A stretch of DNA of 64,000 nt, taken from NCBI GenBank assembly GCA_025331435.1, contig JAIWNI010000134.1, positions 1-64,000 of the forward strand, given 5' to 3'. Source of the stretch: Choanephora cucurbitarum (taxonomy: Eukaryota > Mucoromycota > Mucoromycetes > Mucorales > Choanephoraceae). The notes below the pieces were generated by a model. It was not told the origin of the DNA and did no database searches. It was given only the letters and a program-made list of their open reading frames with translations. A program made the translations under genes and the position numbers. This document shows, piece by piece, positions 12,131 to 23,234 of this stretch (position 1 is the stretch's first letter; every line of letters starts with the position of its first letter).

Positions 12131-12420
12131 ACGAAATGACCTCTTTAGTCTACTCATTGCGCAACCACGGTGGTAAGTGAGTATCAAAGTTCCCATTCGT
12201 TGGTGCTGCCCTTGGGTTCTAATATTGTCTCGGTACTCTGTTGCTTTCTCTTTCTTTTTTTCTCTTTCCTCTTTTTTCCCCCTTTTGTCGTTGTTTTCTG
12301 CTGGGTTTTTTCGTTTCCTCATTCCACTCTTTTTGATCTTAGTTTAGTTCATACAATTTGGCTTATGCTCCATAGAGTTGCCCAAAGAATTGTTGTATAT
12401 AATAAAATATAATGTTTCAC
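12131..12420 (+). other. LINE 3' untranslated region
   Basis: This sequence lies between the ORF2 stop and the right target-site duplication. It includes a long T/C-rich run near 12240-12320 and ends with AT-rich sequence and TTTCAC directly before the duplication. There is no poly(A) tail, so the element may rely on a specific 3' end for priming (inference). Confidence 0.6.
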
Positions 12421-12435
12421 CTGAGCTAAACGAGC
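12421..12435 (+). repeat. Target-site duplication, right copy
   Basis: An exact copy of the first 15 nt of the tRNA-Ile gene (plus-strand sense CTGAGCTAAACGAGC). The sequence to its right is the original upstream flank of the tRNA gene before insertion. Confidence 0.93.
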
Positions 12436-14150
12436 TTATATTTTGATCGTTTACATACTAATAAAAATCGTAAATTAAACCACGTGACATTTGGGTCAAA
12501 ACGGATGTCTTATGCATCGAATTTGATGAGATGTCAATGTCTGAAAGCTAAGCTGTCTTTCAAACAGTGTGCTCGATTCTAGCAGTAGGCTCAGATATTC
12601 TAATACAAGCTACCCATTCTCTTTGAGTCATTTTGAAGCTGTAGTTTTCAATGTGAAATATTTGTGTGGTAATTTGTGATTTATCTGTTGAGTCAGGAGG
12701 ATTAAACAAGATTAAAGAGAGAATTTCAATCAGCACAATTTAGGTTGAGTATGGTGGCACAGAATAGGTTCTGTGCCTTATTTTCAATATAATGAATATT
12801 ATATGATGTATGTACTTTGCGATACACCAATTTGTGTTGAAAACAAATTATTCGCAATTATGATAGACAAGAGAAATTAACCAAACTGAAAGCACTTTTC
12901 ATTTACTTTAAAGAATTGGTCTTATTTACACTTTCCATGATGTTGTATCAGACACGAAAATACAATAAACTAAAATCTATATGAGCAAGAAAAGTACAAC
13001 CAGAATCTATATAATCCTGGAAGAGCGAAAAAGAGAGAGGAAGTTCTTTATTATCAAACGTGTGTGTCTAATTAATAGGAGATGGGCTGGATGAATTACA
13101 GTGAAGTTACTATGCTATCTCTGATCCATCTTGAGCCAACGACAGACTGTAAAGTGGACCAAGAGTCTTAAGAGCGACAAGCGTTGTATGAATAAATCAA
13201 TCTCATATTAAGTCAACTCAATAGACTATAAGTCAAGTACTGAGCCACAGCTATGTCTAAGTGCACTTTCTGCCTGAATAAAGCTATTGCACGTGTCATA
13301 TACTAAAATATCGACATAACAATGAAGATTGAAGCTACGCGTGATTTATCTGAAGTCAGTTATAGATGCAGTTTAAGTACCGACTGTCAAGTTGTAAGGA
13401 ATATGACTATAAGCAGTATGTATTAGATCAAGACTATCTAGTTATACGCTGTAATAGACATGTGAATACAACACATGAAGATGTTTTTTCGACTGAGGGT
13501 TGCAAAACTCTTATAGAGATTGATTTGTCAGTGTACAAAGTTAAGCAGTAGAGATTAAACTAGTCAAAGAATTCCTGTTTATTGAGTGTAAAAGTACATG
13601 GTATTTATAGAAGAAGTATCTGTGTCAGATCATAGACATTAGGTGGAGGGTTTACATCGATAGCTGGGATATGCATTGATAGAAGAGATTAGACTCAGTT
13701 TATCTTCTGGGTCTAGCATGATAGAACCCTGTTATCTAGGATCTGGTTAATCCATCATTTTGGTTCATATCCTAAACCCTGAACATTTCCACGTTGTATT
13801 ACATCAGTTATGATGATCCAGCTTTATCGCATTATTGAGTCATTATGAATTATGCTATGTTGTATACTTGACACAACAGAGATTTATAATAGAAGATAAT
13901 GTTAACGACAAACTAGATGCAGGATTGATGATGACAGTCTTGTAAAGAAAAAGTGCTTATAGATGTTGATTGACCAACTGCATCTGAATCCATATAACTG
14001 GTAAAATCAATGGTGAGATGTCAGTACTGACCGTGGGTAAGGATTATCTGAAACAATTGTCAAAGGAACAAGGTGAAGTCGAAGTAGAAGTGAGTGTTAA
14101 GTCACAAGTGAATAAATATAAGGTCTGTACTGTATGAATACAACAGATCT
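12436..14150. other. Gene-poor AT-rich region
   Basis: This is the former 5' flank of the tRNA gene and sequence beyond. An open frame at 13366-13551 (61 codons) has no recognisable domain. No splice-consistent gene, tRNA or transposase motif was found. Confidence 0.5.
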
Positions 14151-14246
14151 ATCATTAGTATAAATAGAGATAGAAAATACATATTAAATAAAGAATAGCT
14201 ATTCTTTATTTAATATGTATTTTCTATCTCTATTTATACTAATGAT
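14151..14246. repeat. Perfect 96-bp palindrome
   Basis: Positions 14151-14198 and 14199-14246 are exact reverse complements with no spacer. The arms are very AT-rich. Pairing breaks down immediately outside, apart from a few scattered matches. No gene overlaps it. It could be a fold-back element, a cruciform-forming site or an assembly fold-back; the sequence alone cannot decide. Confidence 0.9.
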
Positions 14247-14990
14247 GGGTCTAATTCGGTAACCGAATATTTCCCATATGGTTCATTACATCGTGCTCTT
14301 TGTTTGTATTACTTAGAATTTGTAGAACTGACGGATCAATATATCCGTTTATGCTAATGTCATGATGATTAATTTGACTTTAGAAACCGTTATTTTTCTC
14401 AATATGGGATGTGATGTATCGTAAGCTAGATGCATCATTAAATCAAGACATTTATTTAAGATATAATTCTATTCTGTGTCACTAAGCTCAGTTTATATTC
14501 ACAATCTCATTCTGCACTGAATAACACCCTCTCTTTAATCTTGTTTAACTCATCTTAACTTAACAGATAAATTACTCTTTAACCTCAATCAAAATATCTC
14601 ATGGACTTTACAGACTTCAGTTGTATTTTTTATTTAGAAAGGATCCAGATCTTTTACTCTATTTCTGATGTTATATCCAAGATAGCTTATTTGGTTTATC
14701 ATGTAAGCTTAGTGTCAATGCTGAGACTAAATGTGCTCAGATTATCACAACTGGTCCACATTCTGACTTTGTTCTGTGATGGTATGAGGTCTACAACAAT
14801 TTCTTTAATGCTACTATAGGTGCTCTTTTTGCAGTTTGTCAGTAATAGTTTTTTTTACAAGCTTCTAGTTTGCATTTACTTCAAAAAGCTTTTTGTGTCT
14901 TCACAACTTGTGAACAAGCCTGCAAAGTCAATAGTAACAAGTATTACTTTCTTCTTTTTGTCAAACATGTATCTTAACATATTTAATCAA
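14247..14990. other. Gene-poor AT-rich region
   Basis: No convincing gene. Short plus-strand open frames at 14601-14819 and 14820-15161 are T-rich and show no family features. The second runs antisense to the decayed gene at 14991-16050. Confidence 0.45.
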
Positions 14991-16050
14991 CAGGTCAAAA
15001 TCTATTCTCACCCAACAGAAATGAAAAATCCTCTCCTTAACTTGTTTGTCTCCTTTTGCAACTATGCGAGACATCAGCTCTTCTCTTTTGTTTTCATTTC
15101 TTTCGTTGAATGGATCTTCTGTAGAAAAATTCGGACTGATAAATACTTTATCTGCCTGTGACCTTGTCTTCAGTTTTTCAACAATTAGGTTCAATAAAAA
15201 AGGTGCTCGCTTCGTGTCGTCCTTTTCACCTTTTGACCTTCTAGCATATCCGATTATTTTATGATCGGTTTCTTTCATCTTCTCGAGACTGTCTTGGTAT
15301 TTTGTCAAATACATTACGGTGTCTTCAAAAGTTGTCTTTAGAAAAGTATGATAATCTTAGTACATATGTATTTAACATATATATATGCATATAATAGAAG
15401 AATGCTTCCTACCAACATATCTGCCCTTCAGGGTATAGAGGAGGCGAGTTGCAATTTTGTGTCCCGCTTCATTCATTCTTCTTTTTGAAGTAGCCTCCAT
15501 CAACTTTAATCTATTATAAGTGCACCGTTTAATGAATCCATCGACAGTTTTATTATCAAGTACATTGGTGGTTTTCTAGACATAGTTGAAAATATCATTG
15601 GGAGATAGACTGTTAGACTCATATTGATCAGTATTGTCTACGTCAAATGGTAGATATCTATGTTAAGAAACTCCATAAATATCTAAATACGACCTGAATC
15701 CCCTCGATCTTAATAGGGATAGCTGAAATCTGCTCAGTCAGAATTGCCAAGTAACTGGAAACTGATTCGCTCGTAGGCTTCAATCGAAATTGTGACTGGA
15801 AATAAAGCAGTTTAGCCGAAGATAACAAGCATTCTGATTTGCTTGAATTTTGTTCTCATTTGTTTATTTAACTGCATAGTGTCACTAGATTAGAGTATAA
15901 ACGCTGTTCTCAACTGAGTCTTTTGAAGAAATAGACTGTGGTGCCCACTTTAGGATACACAACTACTTACTGTGTTAGCCCATTTCCTCTGACACAGTCA
16001 ACCGCAGAAATCATACACTCCATGCGCCATAGTGCAGGTTCTAAAAAGCG
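14991..16050 (-). pseudogene. Decayed multi-exon gene of unknown family
   Basis: Several minus-strand blocks read as protein and splice in frame. One block gives EPALWRMECMISAVDCVRGN (about 16045-15975). The next is a LKPTSESVSSYLAILTEQIS block (about 15790-15710). A third is DGFIKRCTYNRLKLMEATSK...ATRLLYTLKGRYV (about 15590-15414). A phase-1 intron then leads into DYHTFLKTTFEDTVMYLTKY...HKIIGYARRSKGEKDD...KVFISPNFSTEDP, ending near 15000. In a simple reading one in-frame TAG interrupts FNYV*KTTN; an intron from a GTAGAC donor (about 67 nt) would remove it, so the gene may be less broken than it looks. I recognise no characterised family. The IGYARRS start resembles the nucleophile motif of serine recombinases, but no other catalytic element of that family is seen. 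Confidence 0.45.
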
Positions 16051-16239
16051 AAGGATTAATCTAAACTAAAATTGGCTATCTGATTCAGAGTGTGCAATTC
16101 TTTCAAGATATTGCAGAAGACATGATTAAAATGAAAAGGAATTGCAGAAAAGTGTTCGCGCCGATAAGCAGGCCAAACAATGAAGACAATTATGTCCATT
16201 AATTGATATATATCGAGTTTGATGGAGTAATGGTTTATG

Positions 16240-16600
16240 GCTTAAAGTTGGAAAGAAAGGAGAAGGATGTCTTCGAACAGTGTTGAGAGTAAGACCCTAT
16301 TCAGGCTCTCGATATAGCGACCGAAAGCATGGCTCTTGATGCCGCACGCAAACAACATATGGCAGGTTGTCTCAGTGTTGTAGTAGTAAGGGCAACGGTC
16401 GTCGCTGACGGTTCCATGCAGAATGCGGTATAAGAATGGCCCGCTAAAGATCTTATTATTGATTATACGGTACCAGAGAGTGCGTGTAGGAGCAATCATA
16501 GAGGAGGTCAGGAAGCACTTCCAACGTTGTGGAGGATCGGAGGTAGTGGTGAGGGGAGAGGGGCTGCCTCTGCATTTTTAAAAAAATGTTTTAGAGAATG
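16240..16600 (-). mobile_element. LINE relic, C-terminal zf-RVT region
   Basis: The minus strand encodes PPQRWKCFLTSSMIAPTRTLWYRIINNKIF followed by DDRCPYYYNTETTCHMLFAC, split here at about residue 30. This is the WYR..HNK plus C-x2-C-like/H/C pattern found at the end of many LINE reverse transcriptases (zf-RVT). No RT palm domain remains. The sequence differs from the intact LINE at 7601-12420, so it comes from another family. Confidence 0.6.
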
Positions 16601-18480
16601 TTTGGAAAAGGCTAAAAGAAGAGTATCGCAATAGGAAAGAGTGTTGGTGAAAGGAGAGGAGCCAAGGTAACAAAGGGTATTCCACGATCTCAGCAGAAAT
16701 CTTTTTCGTAACTGAGTAAACTGGCCTCCTTTTTCTTTTCTTATCCACCTATAAAGTAAATAACTTCCATGCAGCATTAAAACCAGCCATCAAAAGAGTC
16801 AGCAGCAATCAAGAAAAATGGACTGCGAGGACAGATCATACACGAAAAAATAAAGATCAGAGTTTGTTTAATACGGAATTACTATTGATCACTGATGCAT
16901 CTTTTTACCAATGAGTTGTCCATTGTTTTTGAATTGAGTTATTGAAATACAAAATTAGCAAAAGAAATAATAACAGGCGTAGCAGCACTGAATAAGAGAG
17001 CAGTACGACACAGAGAATAGATATCCTGACCTTCTATGAAAAAAACAAAATAGCTCGAGCAGTTAGACAACTTGTTGCTTTTATTGACCAATCTCAAATA
17101 GTATCTTGCACAACAATAGCACTGATAGTCTTAGCATAAGAAGCAGTAGTACGAGGCAAAGAGATGTTAGATCCAGGCTAGACAAAAATATCAAAGGGTA
17201 AACAGGATGGCGAAATAGCAAGTATAGTAGAGAACTTGCAAATCAGGTAAAGATGTAATAACAAAGAATAACCATAAGAAAGAACCCTTCAAGTTGAAGA
17301 GTAGCTATACATGCAAAGAATGCTAAGTGACTTAGCATTTTGAAGTAGGGCGCATTCTGGGTGACTAAGAGTGCTTGATCACAGGCAACATCAATAGATG
17401 AATACCAAACAATGTCACACAATAGAGACGTCATGATCATACAGAACACTTACTCAAGAACAAAGAGTATACATAAAAGAAAAAGAATGTTTATAAAAGA
17501 AGACATGTCAGACAAGTCGTGATACAATAGTTAAGATATCATGTGAAAATTCATTAGATACCAAAGCAGAAGAGGCAGATATCGGCTTGCAAGTTAAACA
17601 GTACTGGATCTCATATGTTAAATGAATAGATAGCTCTAGATGTTGTTTGAAAGCTAACCGAAAGAGGTATTTGCAAGTCAATCATTTGAAAAGAGACGGT
17701 AAGCATATCATTAGCTGATGGGCCTGTAGCTGGTCGCATATAGTTGGGAGCCCATAAGAATAGAATCAAGTCATAAAAAGAGAGATTTTAGATTTGCTGA
17801 AAATGTCATTTACAGGTAAAGTTGTAGATAAGGGCGATGATAAGCAGCTACTACAGAAGGGAAAAGTTTATTTACAAAGATATGAGTGCGGATGAGAAGC
17901 TACGTTTTCAGTCAATTACTGGCAAGAAAAGGAATAAAGTATTGGTATATGTACATCTCTTTTTGTTTGAGATGAAGATTATATTTTACTAGCATTTGAT
18001 GCAAAAAAAAAATGGCAGCTGTTTAGTATAGTCTGAACAGTGACGGGAAGAAAGATTGGTGATCTATTGATGAAGAAGCAACAAAAAATGAAATATTAGT
18101 ATAGCGTTAGCGTATATCAAGAAGAGACAATGCGCTGTGATAAGAAGCACCTTCGTTTTGTTCGTACAGAAAACATATAAGATCCTTTACAGTGCATCAA
18201 ATAAAAGATGCATTGATAATGTACTTAGTTGAATGAAAGAATATTCATATCAAAGATTAGAAACCTGTTCTTCTTTAAAACCAACGTCATACTACTTACT
18301 TCAGATGCTTCATCCATACTGAACTACTTCGTAGCCCCTTTACTATTATAGATGTTTTCTACTTTCCTTTTCGTAGGCTATCCCCCACATCTTGAATTTT
18401 TTAAAAGCTTACTGGGAAGTAATCTGAGTGGACCAAAATCAAAGCTTTTTATTTATTAAACAAATAAGAGGAAAAGATGA
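16601..18480. other. Gene-poor region
   Basis: No gene could be supported. The first few hundred bases may hold further degraded LINE sequence upstream of the zf-RVT relic. The rest is AT-rich with frequent stops in all frames. Confidence 0.45.
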
Positions 18481-21400
18481 TTAATTTGAGTTCTGATTAG
18501 TGCTAAGCGATGAAGGTAATCTGTCTACAGGTACAGTATTCGAAGTAGTCTTTTTGTAGGTGAATGTTGGTGATTCAATATCTTCACTGACTACTTTAGC
18601 GGTTATGGTGGTTGTAGTAAAGTTAGTGGTAGTGGTGGTAGTGCTTGATGAACTAGTGGTTGTTGTGTACGAAGATGTTCTCTTTTGTATACTATCTTTT
18701 CTATCTGAAGAGAGGTCTAAACTTGATTCAAATTCGTCTTTTCCAGAACTAGCAACATAGGACTCTGTTGTCTCGAAGGATGAAATGGGCATCGTCTTTA
18801 CATCAAAATATCCAGTGGTGATATATTCTTCCGATTCGAGCTCTGAAATCTTTTCGTCCTTCGTTATGTCTACAACATCAATGTCGATTTCAATGTCTTT
18901 TATGTCCTGCTCATCTTGGTCAACTTCTGCACAAACAGTATCTACTTCGCCTCCTACAGACACCTCAATAGAAATGGCATCCGAGTTATCGAGTACAGTA
19001 AATGCTTCAGTTTTACTCTCTTTCACTGTTTGGACCACATAAATATCGGCTCCACTTTCTGTGACAGATTCTACTGAAACATCATCTAATGTAACATCAC
19101 TGGGTGCTTCTATGATAACAATTTCAAGATCGTCGTCTGAAACCTCGATTGTGATGGTTTCTATCTCTTCATCTGATATTTCAACAGTCAGATATTCAAT
19201 ACCATGTCGCCTTATCTCTTGAACAGTATCTGCTTCTTCTTCTGTTTCTGATTCCGATTCAACAGAAATTATGTCAACTTCGAAACCTTCAATCTCTTGG
19301 CAACATGACAGTTCCTCAGTATGCTCATCTTTAAGCTTCACAATGCTGTCAAAGGGTTTTCTTGTTGTCTCTTTGACGATTTCTTCAATGCCCGGCTTAT
19401 CCAATGGATTTTTCTGAATAATATAATCGTTGCTCTTTGGTATATAACTGTCTAGATCTTCTTCGTCATCAAATAGGTTGGTTTGATATATTTTAACTTT
19501 GTTATTTTTATCAAAGCCAAAATTAGATCGGTATGATTTCATATTAAGGAAAAATGGTTTTTGTAGCTTATTGAGCTCATACAAATCAAATTGAAGCGGA
19601 TTTTGTTCTTCGGCTATACGTAGTGTGTTTGGCAGGAATATGTTTTCTTCTGACACTTCAGTCTCTCTTCCCTCCAACAACATAGCCAGTCGTCTTTTCG
19701 ATTCTTGAACGATGTAGTCATTATAGTAGGACTCAAGGGGTTGATCAGCTTTGTCTTCTTCATTTTCTTGATTCGTGTTAGAAGTAGCAACAGATAACGT
19801 AGAAGTAGACCCACTGAACAATTTTTCTTCTGTTTTATCCTTTTCGTAATGCAGATCTAAATAGCGCTTTTTGAAGATAGTCCCCTGTGACAAGTCAAGT
19901 TCTGCTTCCAAAGTGGATGCGATGGCAGTTTGAGGTTTAGCTAGCATCAATGAGGCTCTTTGCTGTTTGTATCTCTCCTTTTCAAGTTCAATTTCTCTTG
20001 ACAAATCAGTAGTTGGTCGATCTCGAAAGACAGGTGTACTAGGAGAGGATTGGCCTGAAGCTAGAGCGCTTGGTAATTCATACTCTTCATCATCCCATGA
20101 AGATTTGAATCCATATCGTTTATGGACCGTCTTAGCAACGAAGCTGTGTTCTTCTTTTAGCTGCTGCTGCTCTTGCTTTTCCTGTTTTTCCTGCTCTTTT
20201 ACAAGCGCTTCGTGTAAAGATTGACTCAGCACCATGTTCTCACTGTGTACTTTCAGTTTCGAGAGTGCATCCAGAGGATTCCAATGGTCGGCTTCTCCAT
20301 ACAAACTTTGGCTAAGCGAGTATTGATTTACTCCAAAATAATCCGGCTTATCTGTATCCACCCTTAAATCAAAAGTATTATCTTGATCAAAGTACTCATA
20401 TCCTTCAAACTCGTCTGGTGTAAGTGAGACAGCCGGTGTCACAGCAGCAGAGGTGTAGGGGGTTTTCCCAATACTGTAATTTGCTGAGATACCTGCAGCA
20501 AACAACTTATGGGATTGTTCTTTGTCTTTAGGTACAGTAAAGTCGATTGTCTGCACATTTACTTGATTAACACTTGCTGGGGGTATGTTTCGGACAGAAG
20601 TTTGGCTTGCCACTGAATCTCGTCTGACTTTAGATACACTGGCTCTTCGACTGGTGCTACGACTTCCATTGCGACTGACTGGTTTACTGGTAGGCCTGCT
20701 ATCCATAGGTGAGTAAATATCCTGTTGAAGTCGACTGGATGTCTTAAATCGAATCGGAATTAAGTCACGATCACTAATGTCATCATCTTCATGCTCAACT
20801 AAAGAAGCAATGAACTCATCCATCTTAGTTTGAGCAGAGAAATGCATTTGCTCATCCATAGCAAAGAGTGGTTGTTGTGAGTTGCTGACATCTTGTTCCG
20901 TAACAGCATCTTCTTGACTATTTTGCGGGCACTTTGTAAGTGAAAAAAGTATCCTTAGAACAAATTCAGTACATTACCTTACTACAGCCGCGGCCTCACT
21001 CTCCTCTATGTGATGCTCTTGGACAGAGTTTGCAGTCAAATTGATAGAATGCTCAGTTAATGCAGGGACTTGTTCATACTGTTGGTGATCAAATTGAAGC
21101 GCGTCAAATATTTCCTTCTGACAATTTCTGTCATCATCATGATCTTTCTCGAGGTGGTGTTCTTGATGGTGATGGTGTTCTTGATGGTGATGGTGTTCTT
21201 GATGGTGATGGTGTTCTTGATGGTGATGGTGTTCTTGATGGTGATGGTGTTCTTGATGGTGATGATGCTCCGGATGGTGATGGTGCTCTTGATGGCTGCG
21301 ATGGTCATGACTGTGCTCCTGATGATGCTGGTGGTCTTGATCGCGGTGGTAATCCTGATGACCATAATAATCATGATGGTGTTCCTGATTGTTATGGGCC

Positions 21401-23234
21401 CGATATCCCTCAATTTGGCGTTGATGATGGTCTTGATGATCTTGGTGATGATAATGATCTTGGTGGCGATGATGATCTTGGTGATGATGGTGATTTTGAT
21501 GGTCTTGATGGGATTGCTGTTGATACTCAGAGTGCTTGTTATGGACCTCGTCTTGCCATACGCGAGTAGGAGCAGGGAAATGGTGTGGGTTTGAATCCCA
21601 AGGAAAACTTGTAGGATATTCAGATCTTTCTTGATGCGTATTATGGGAATCAGCCGCATGATAGTTATCTGATGATATCAAGCTATCCACTATATAATCT
21701 TCTGTATTGTATTGAGAATACTCTGGCTTTGTCATGATTTCAGGCTCTGGATGATGTATAGGTGCAACCCAGATATGTTGTTGTTCCCGTAAAGGTTGGT
21801 CCCACACGTTTTTAAACATAGACAAATCGGGAATATCAGCTCCAAGACTACCCGTGTTTGGAGGCTCTTGGAAAGCGGGATTCCATTCAATCATGGAATA
21901 TTTGTTTTCTTCTTGCTCACCATAGTGCTTAGGCGGTAAGGATGAAACAGGCTGCTTCTTCTCCTGAACTGTGCTTTCTTGGTTAATCTACAAATGTAAG
22001 AATTAGACAAAATGAGTAAAAAAGCTGTAATAGAACTTCAATTCTATAAAAACTTTTACCTGACTATCCATCCATTTTGGTTGACTGATAGTGATTGAAC
22101 CGATAGGAGGCATTGGCTGCACATGTTTGCGCTCATCATTGAGATTGACAGATTGATTATTCCAAGCATTTTCTACAGATACTTCAAAAGGAGTGATAGG
22201 CTTTGTCATAAAACTACTATCGAATTCACCAAATATGCCAGCAAGTAAATGGTAAGGAATTGTCTAAATATTTCATGTACGAGGTTGAAGAGAAATAATA
22301 AGATTGTGATACTTTCTTTTGTTTGCCTTCACTGAAACTTACACGTCCAAAGTGCTTATCCCAAGTGTCCCACCATAGTTGGACTTGTTCCTTCAATCCT
22401 TCCCAAGCATTTCCTAACGGCAATACCTTTCCATCCGAAAATCTTTGGTACTTCCAAGGTTTGTTCTCACCAATAAAGTGAAGAATAGAGATGTTTTGAT
22501 TGAATTGATTGTGTGCAGGAGCATATCTAGTAACAAGAAAAAAGGCAGATTGTCATACGCAAACTAAGTCAATTGTGCAACAAACAGCATTGTCTGGTTT
22601 ACCCGTATTGAGCTGTTGGTGTTGTGTTAAAAGTAAACGGTAATCGATGTTCAGATGATGCCGGCCATTCGCTAAAATAAGTATTCAGAAGACCTTGATC
22701 GCCGCCTAAAAACAAGAAAGAATGAATGAGGGGCCTATTGTCATGAGCACAGATCATTTTACCATCAAACGAGCCACTTTCGGAAGCAAGTTTCATAAGG
22801 CCAGCAAATGTTGAATCATCAGGTTCTGTAACAAACACACCAGAATTGAAACAGTCGGGCCAACCTGCATCAGGCGCAGCCGAAAAAGATGGCCTTTCAA
22901 ATAAGTTGTCAATGTTTTTAAGAGGAAGAGTGTCTGCATCAAGAAAGACAACCTTGGTATATTCTGTTAAGCGCCATACATGTAGTTTTGTATAGGTAAT
23001 GTCTAACTCAGGGCGTCCCAGTAGCTTGAGATTGGCATGTTCTTCTGACCGCAAAATATCAACCGGAAAAAGTGTGCACACTTTTGACAATATTTCTCTT
23101 ACCTGGCTTGAGATAGAAGGTGTGACCATACAAACAATATGTTTCTTCGAGCCCAAGTCTCTTAGTCGATGAGCCAAAACAAGCGCACCAGCAGCATACG
23201 AATCTGTGGCCACCAAAGTGACAAATGCTTCCAT
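18481..23234 (-). CDS. Giant glycogenin (GT8) with long His-rich tail
   Basis: Glycogenin self-glucosylates to prime glycogen synthesis. Six exons join in frame: 23234-22763, 22705-22603, 22526-22343, 22263-22060, 21987-20983 and 20931-18481, giving about 1,472 aa. Residues 1-250 are a GT8 domain with EAFVTLVATDSYAAGAL, TYTKLHVWRLTEY, the DxD motif FLDADTLPL, FNSGVFV, GSFDGGDQGLLNTYFSEW and HFIGENKPW. TAQYGYAP aligns with the acceptor-tyrosine region of animal glycogenin. The tail of about 1,200 residues includes EWNPAFQEPPNT and WDQPLREQ (short fungal-glycogenin-like blocks), a His-rich repeat encoded at 21150-21560, and an acidic Ser/Thr-rich C-terminal region. Known glycogenins are usually 300-750 aa, so the tail is exceptional. 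I chose ATG 23234 because the GT8 fold starts there; the frame is open upstream to 23342. Confidence 0.86.
21161..21304 (+). repeat. 18-bp minisatellite coding a His-rich hexapeptide
   Basis: Five exact tandem copies of an 18-bp unit (TCTTGATGGTGATGGTGT in plus sense) run from 21161 to 21250, followed by three diverged copies to about 21304. On the coding (minus) strand each unit gives a six-residue HHHHQE repeat inside the glycogenin tail. Similar looser His/Gln/Asp-rich repeats continue to about 21560. Confidence 0.92.

Larger units (their letters stand above)
7601..12420 (+). mobile_element. Non-LTR retrotransposon (two-ORF LINE) inserted in tRNA-Ile
   Basis: The 4,820-bp element consists of a 5' UTR of about 220 bp, ORF1 (7822-8760), ORF2 (8760-12130, AP-type endonuclease plus reverse transcriptase plus a zinc knuckle) and a 290-bp 3' UTR. 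The 3' UTR is pyrimidine-rich and ends in AT-rich sequence without a poly(A) tail. Exact 15-bp duplications flank it, as expected from target-primed reverse transcription. Its GC content is visibly higher than the flanks. ORF2 carries two single-base frame disruptions, so this copy is probably not autonomous, although the perfect duplications suggest a recent insertion. Because the duplicated target is the 5' end of the tRNA, the tRNA stays intact and now lies directly upstream of the element, in the opposite orientation. Confidence 0.93.

Noticed and set aside
12421..12435. Second tRNA gene fragment as an independent tRNA
   Set aside because: Only 15 nt match and it ends exactly at the LINE boundary, so it is a target-site duplication.
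14991..15345. Calling the relic an IS607-type serine recombinase or Fanzor-linked element
   Set aside because: Only the IGYARRS motif is suggestive. No further catalytic Arg motifs, no helix-turn-helix that I can confirm and no TnpB/Fanzor-like RuvC motifs are visible nearby.
21057..21659. Long open frames in other frames and on the opposite strand of the His-rich repeat
   Set aside because: They are repeat artefacts: an 18-bp unit without stops opens several frames. Only the minus frame ending at 20983 joins the glycogenin exons in phase.
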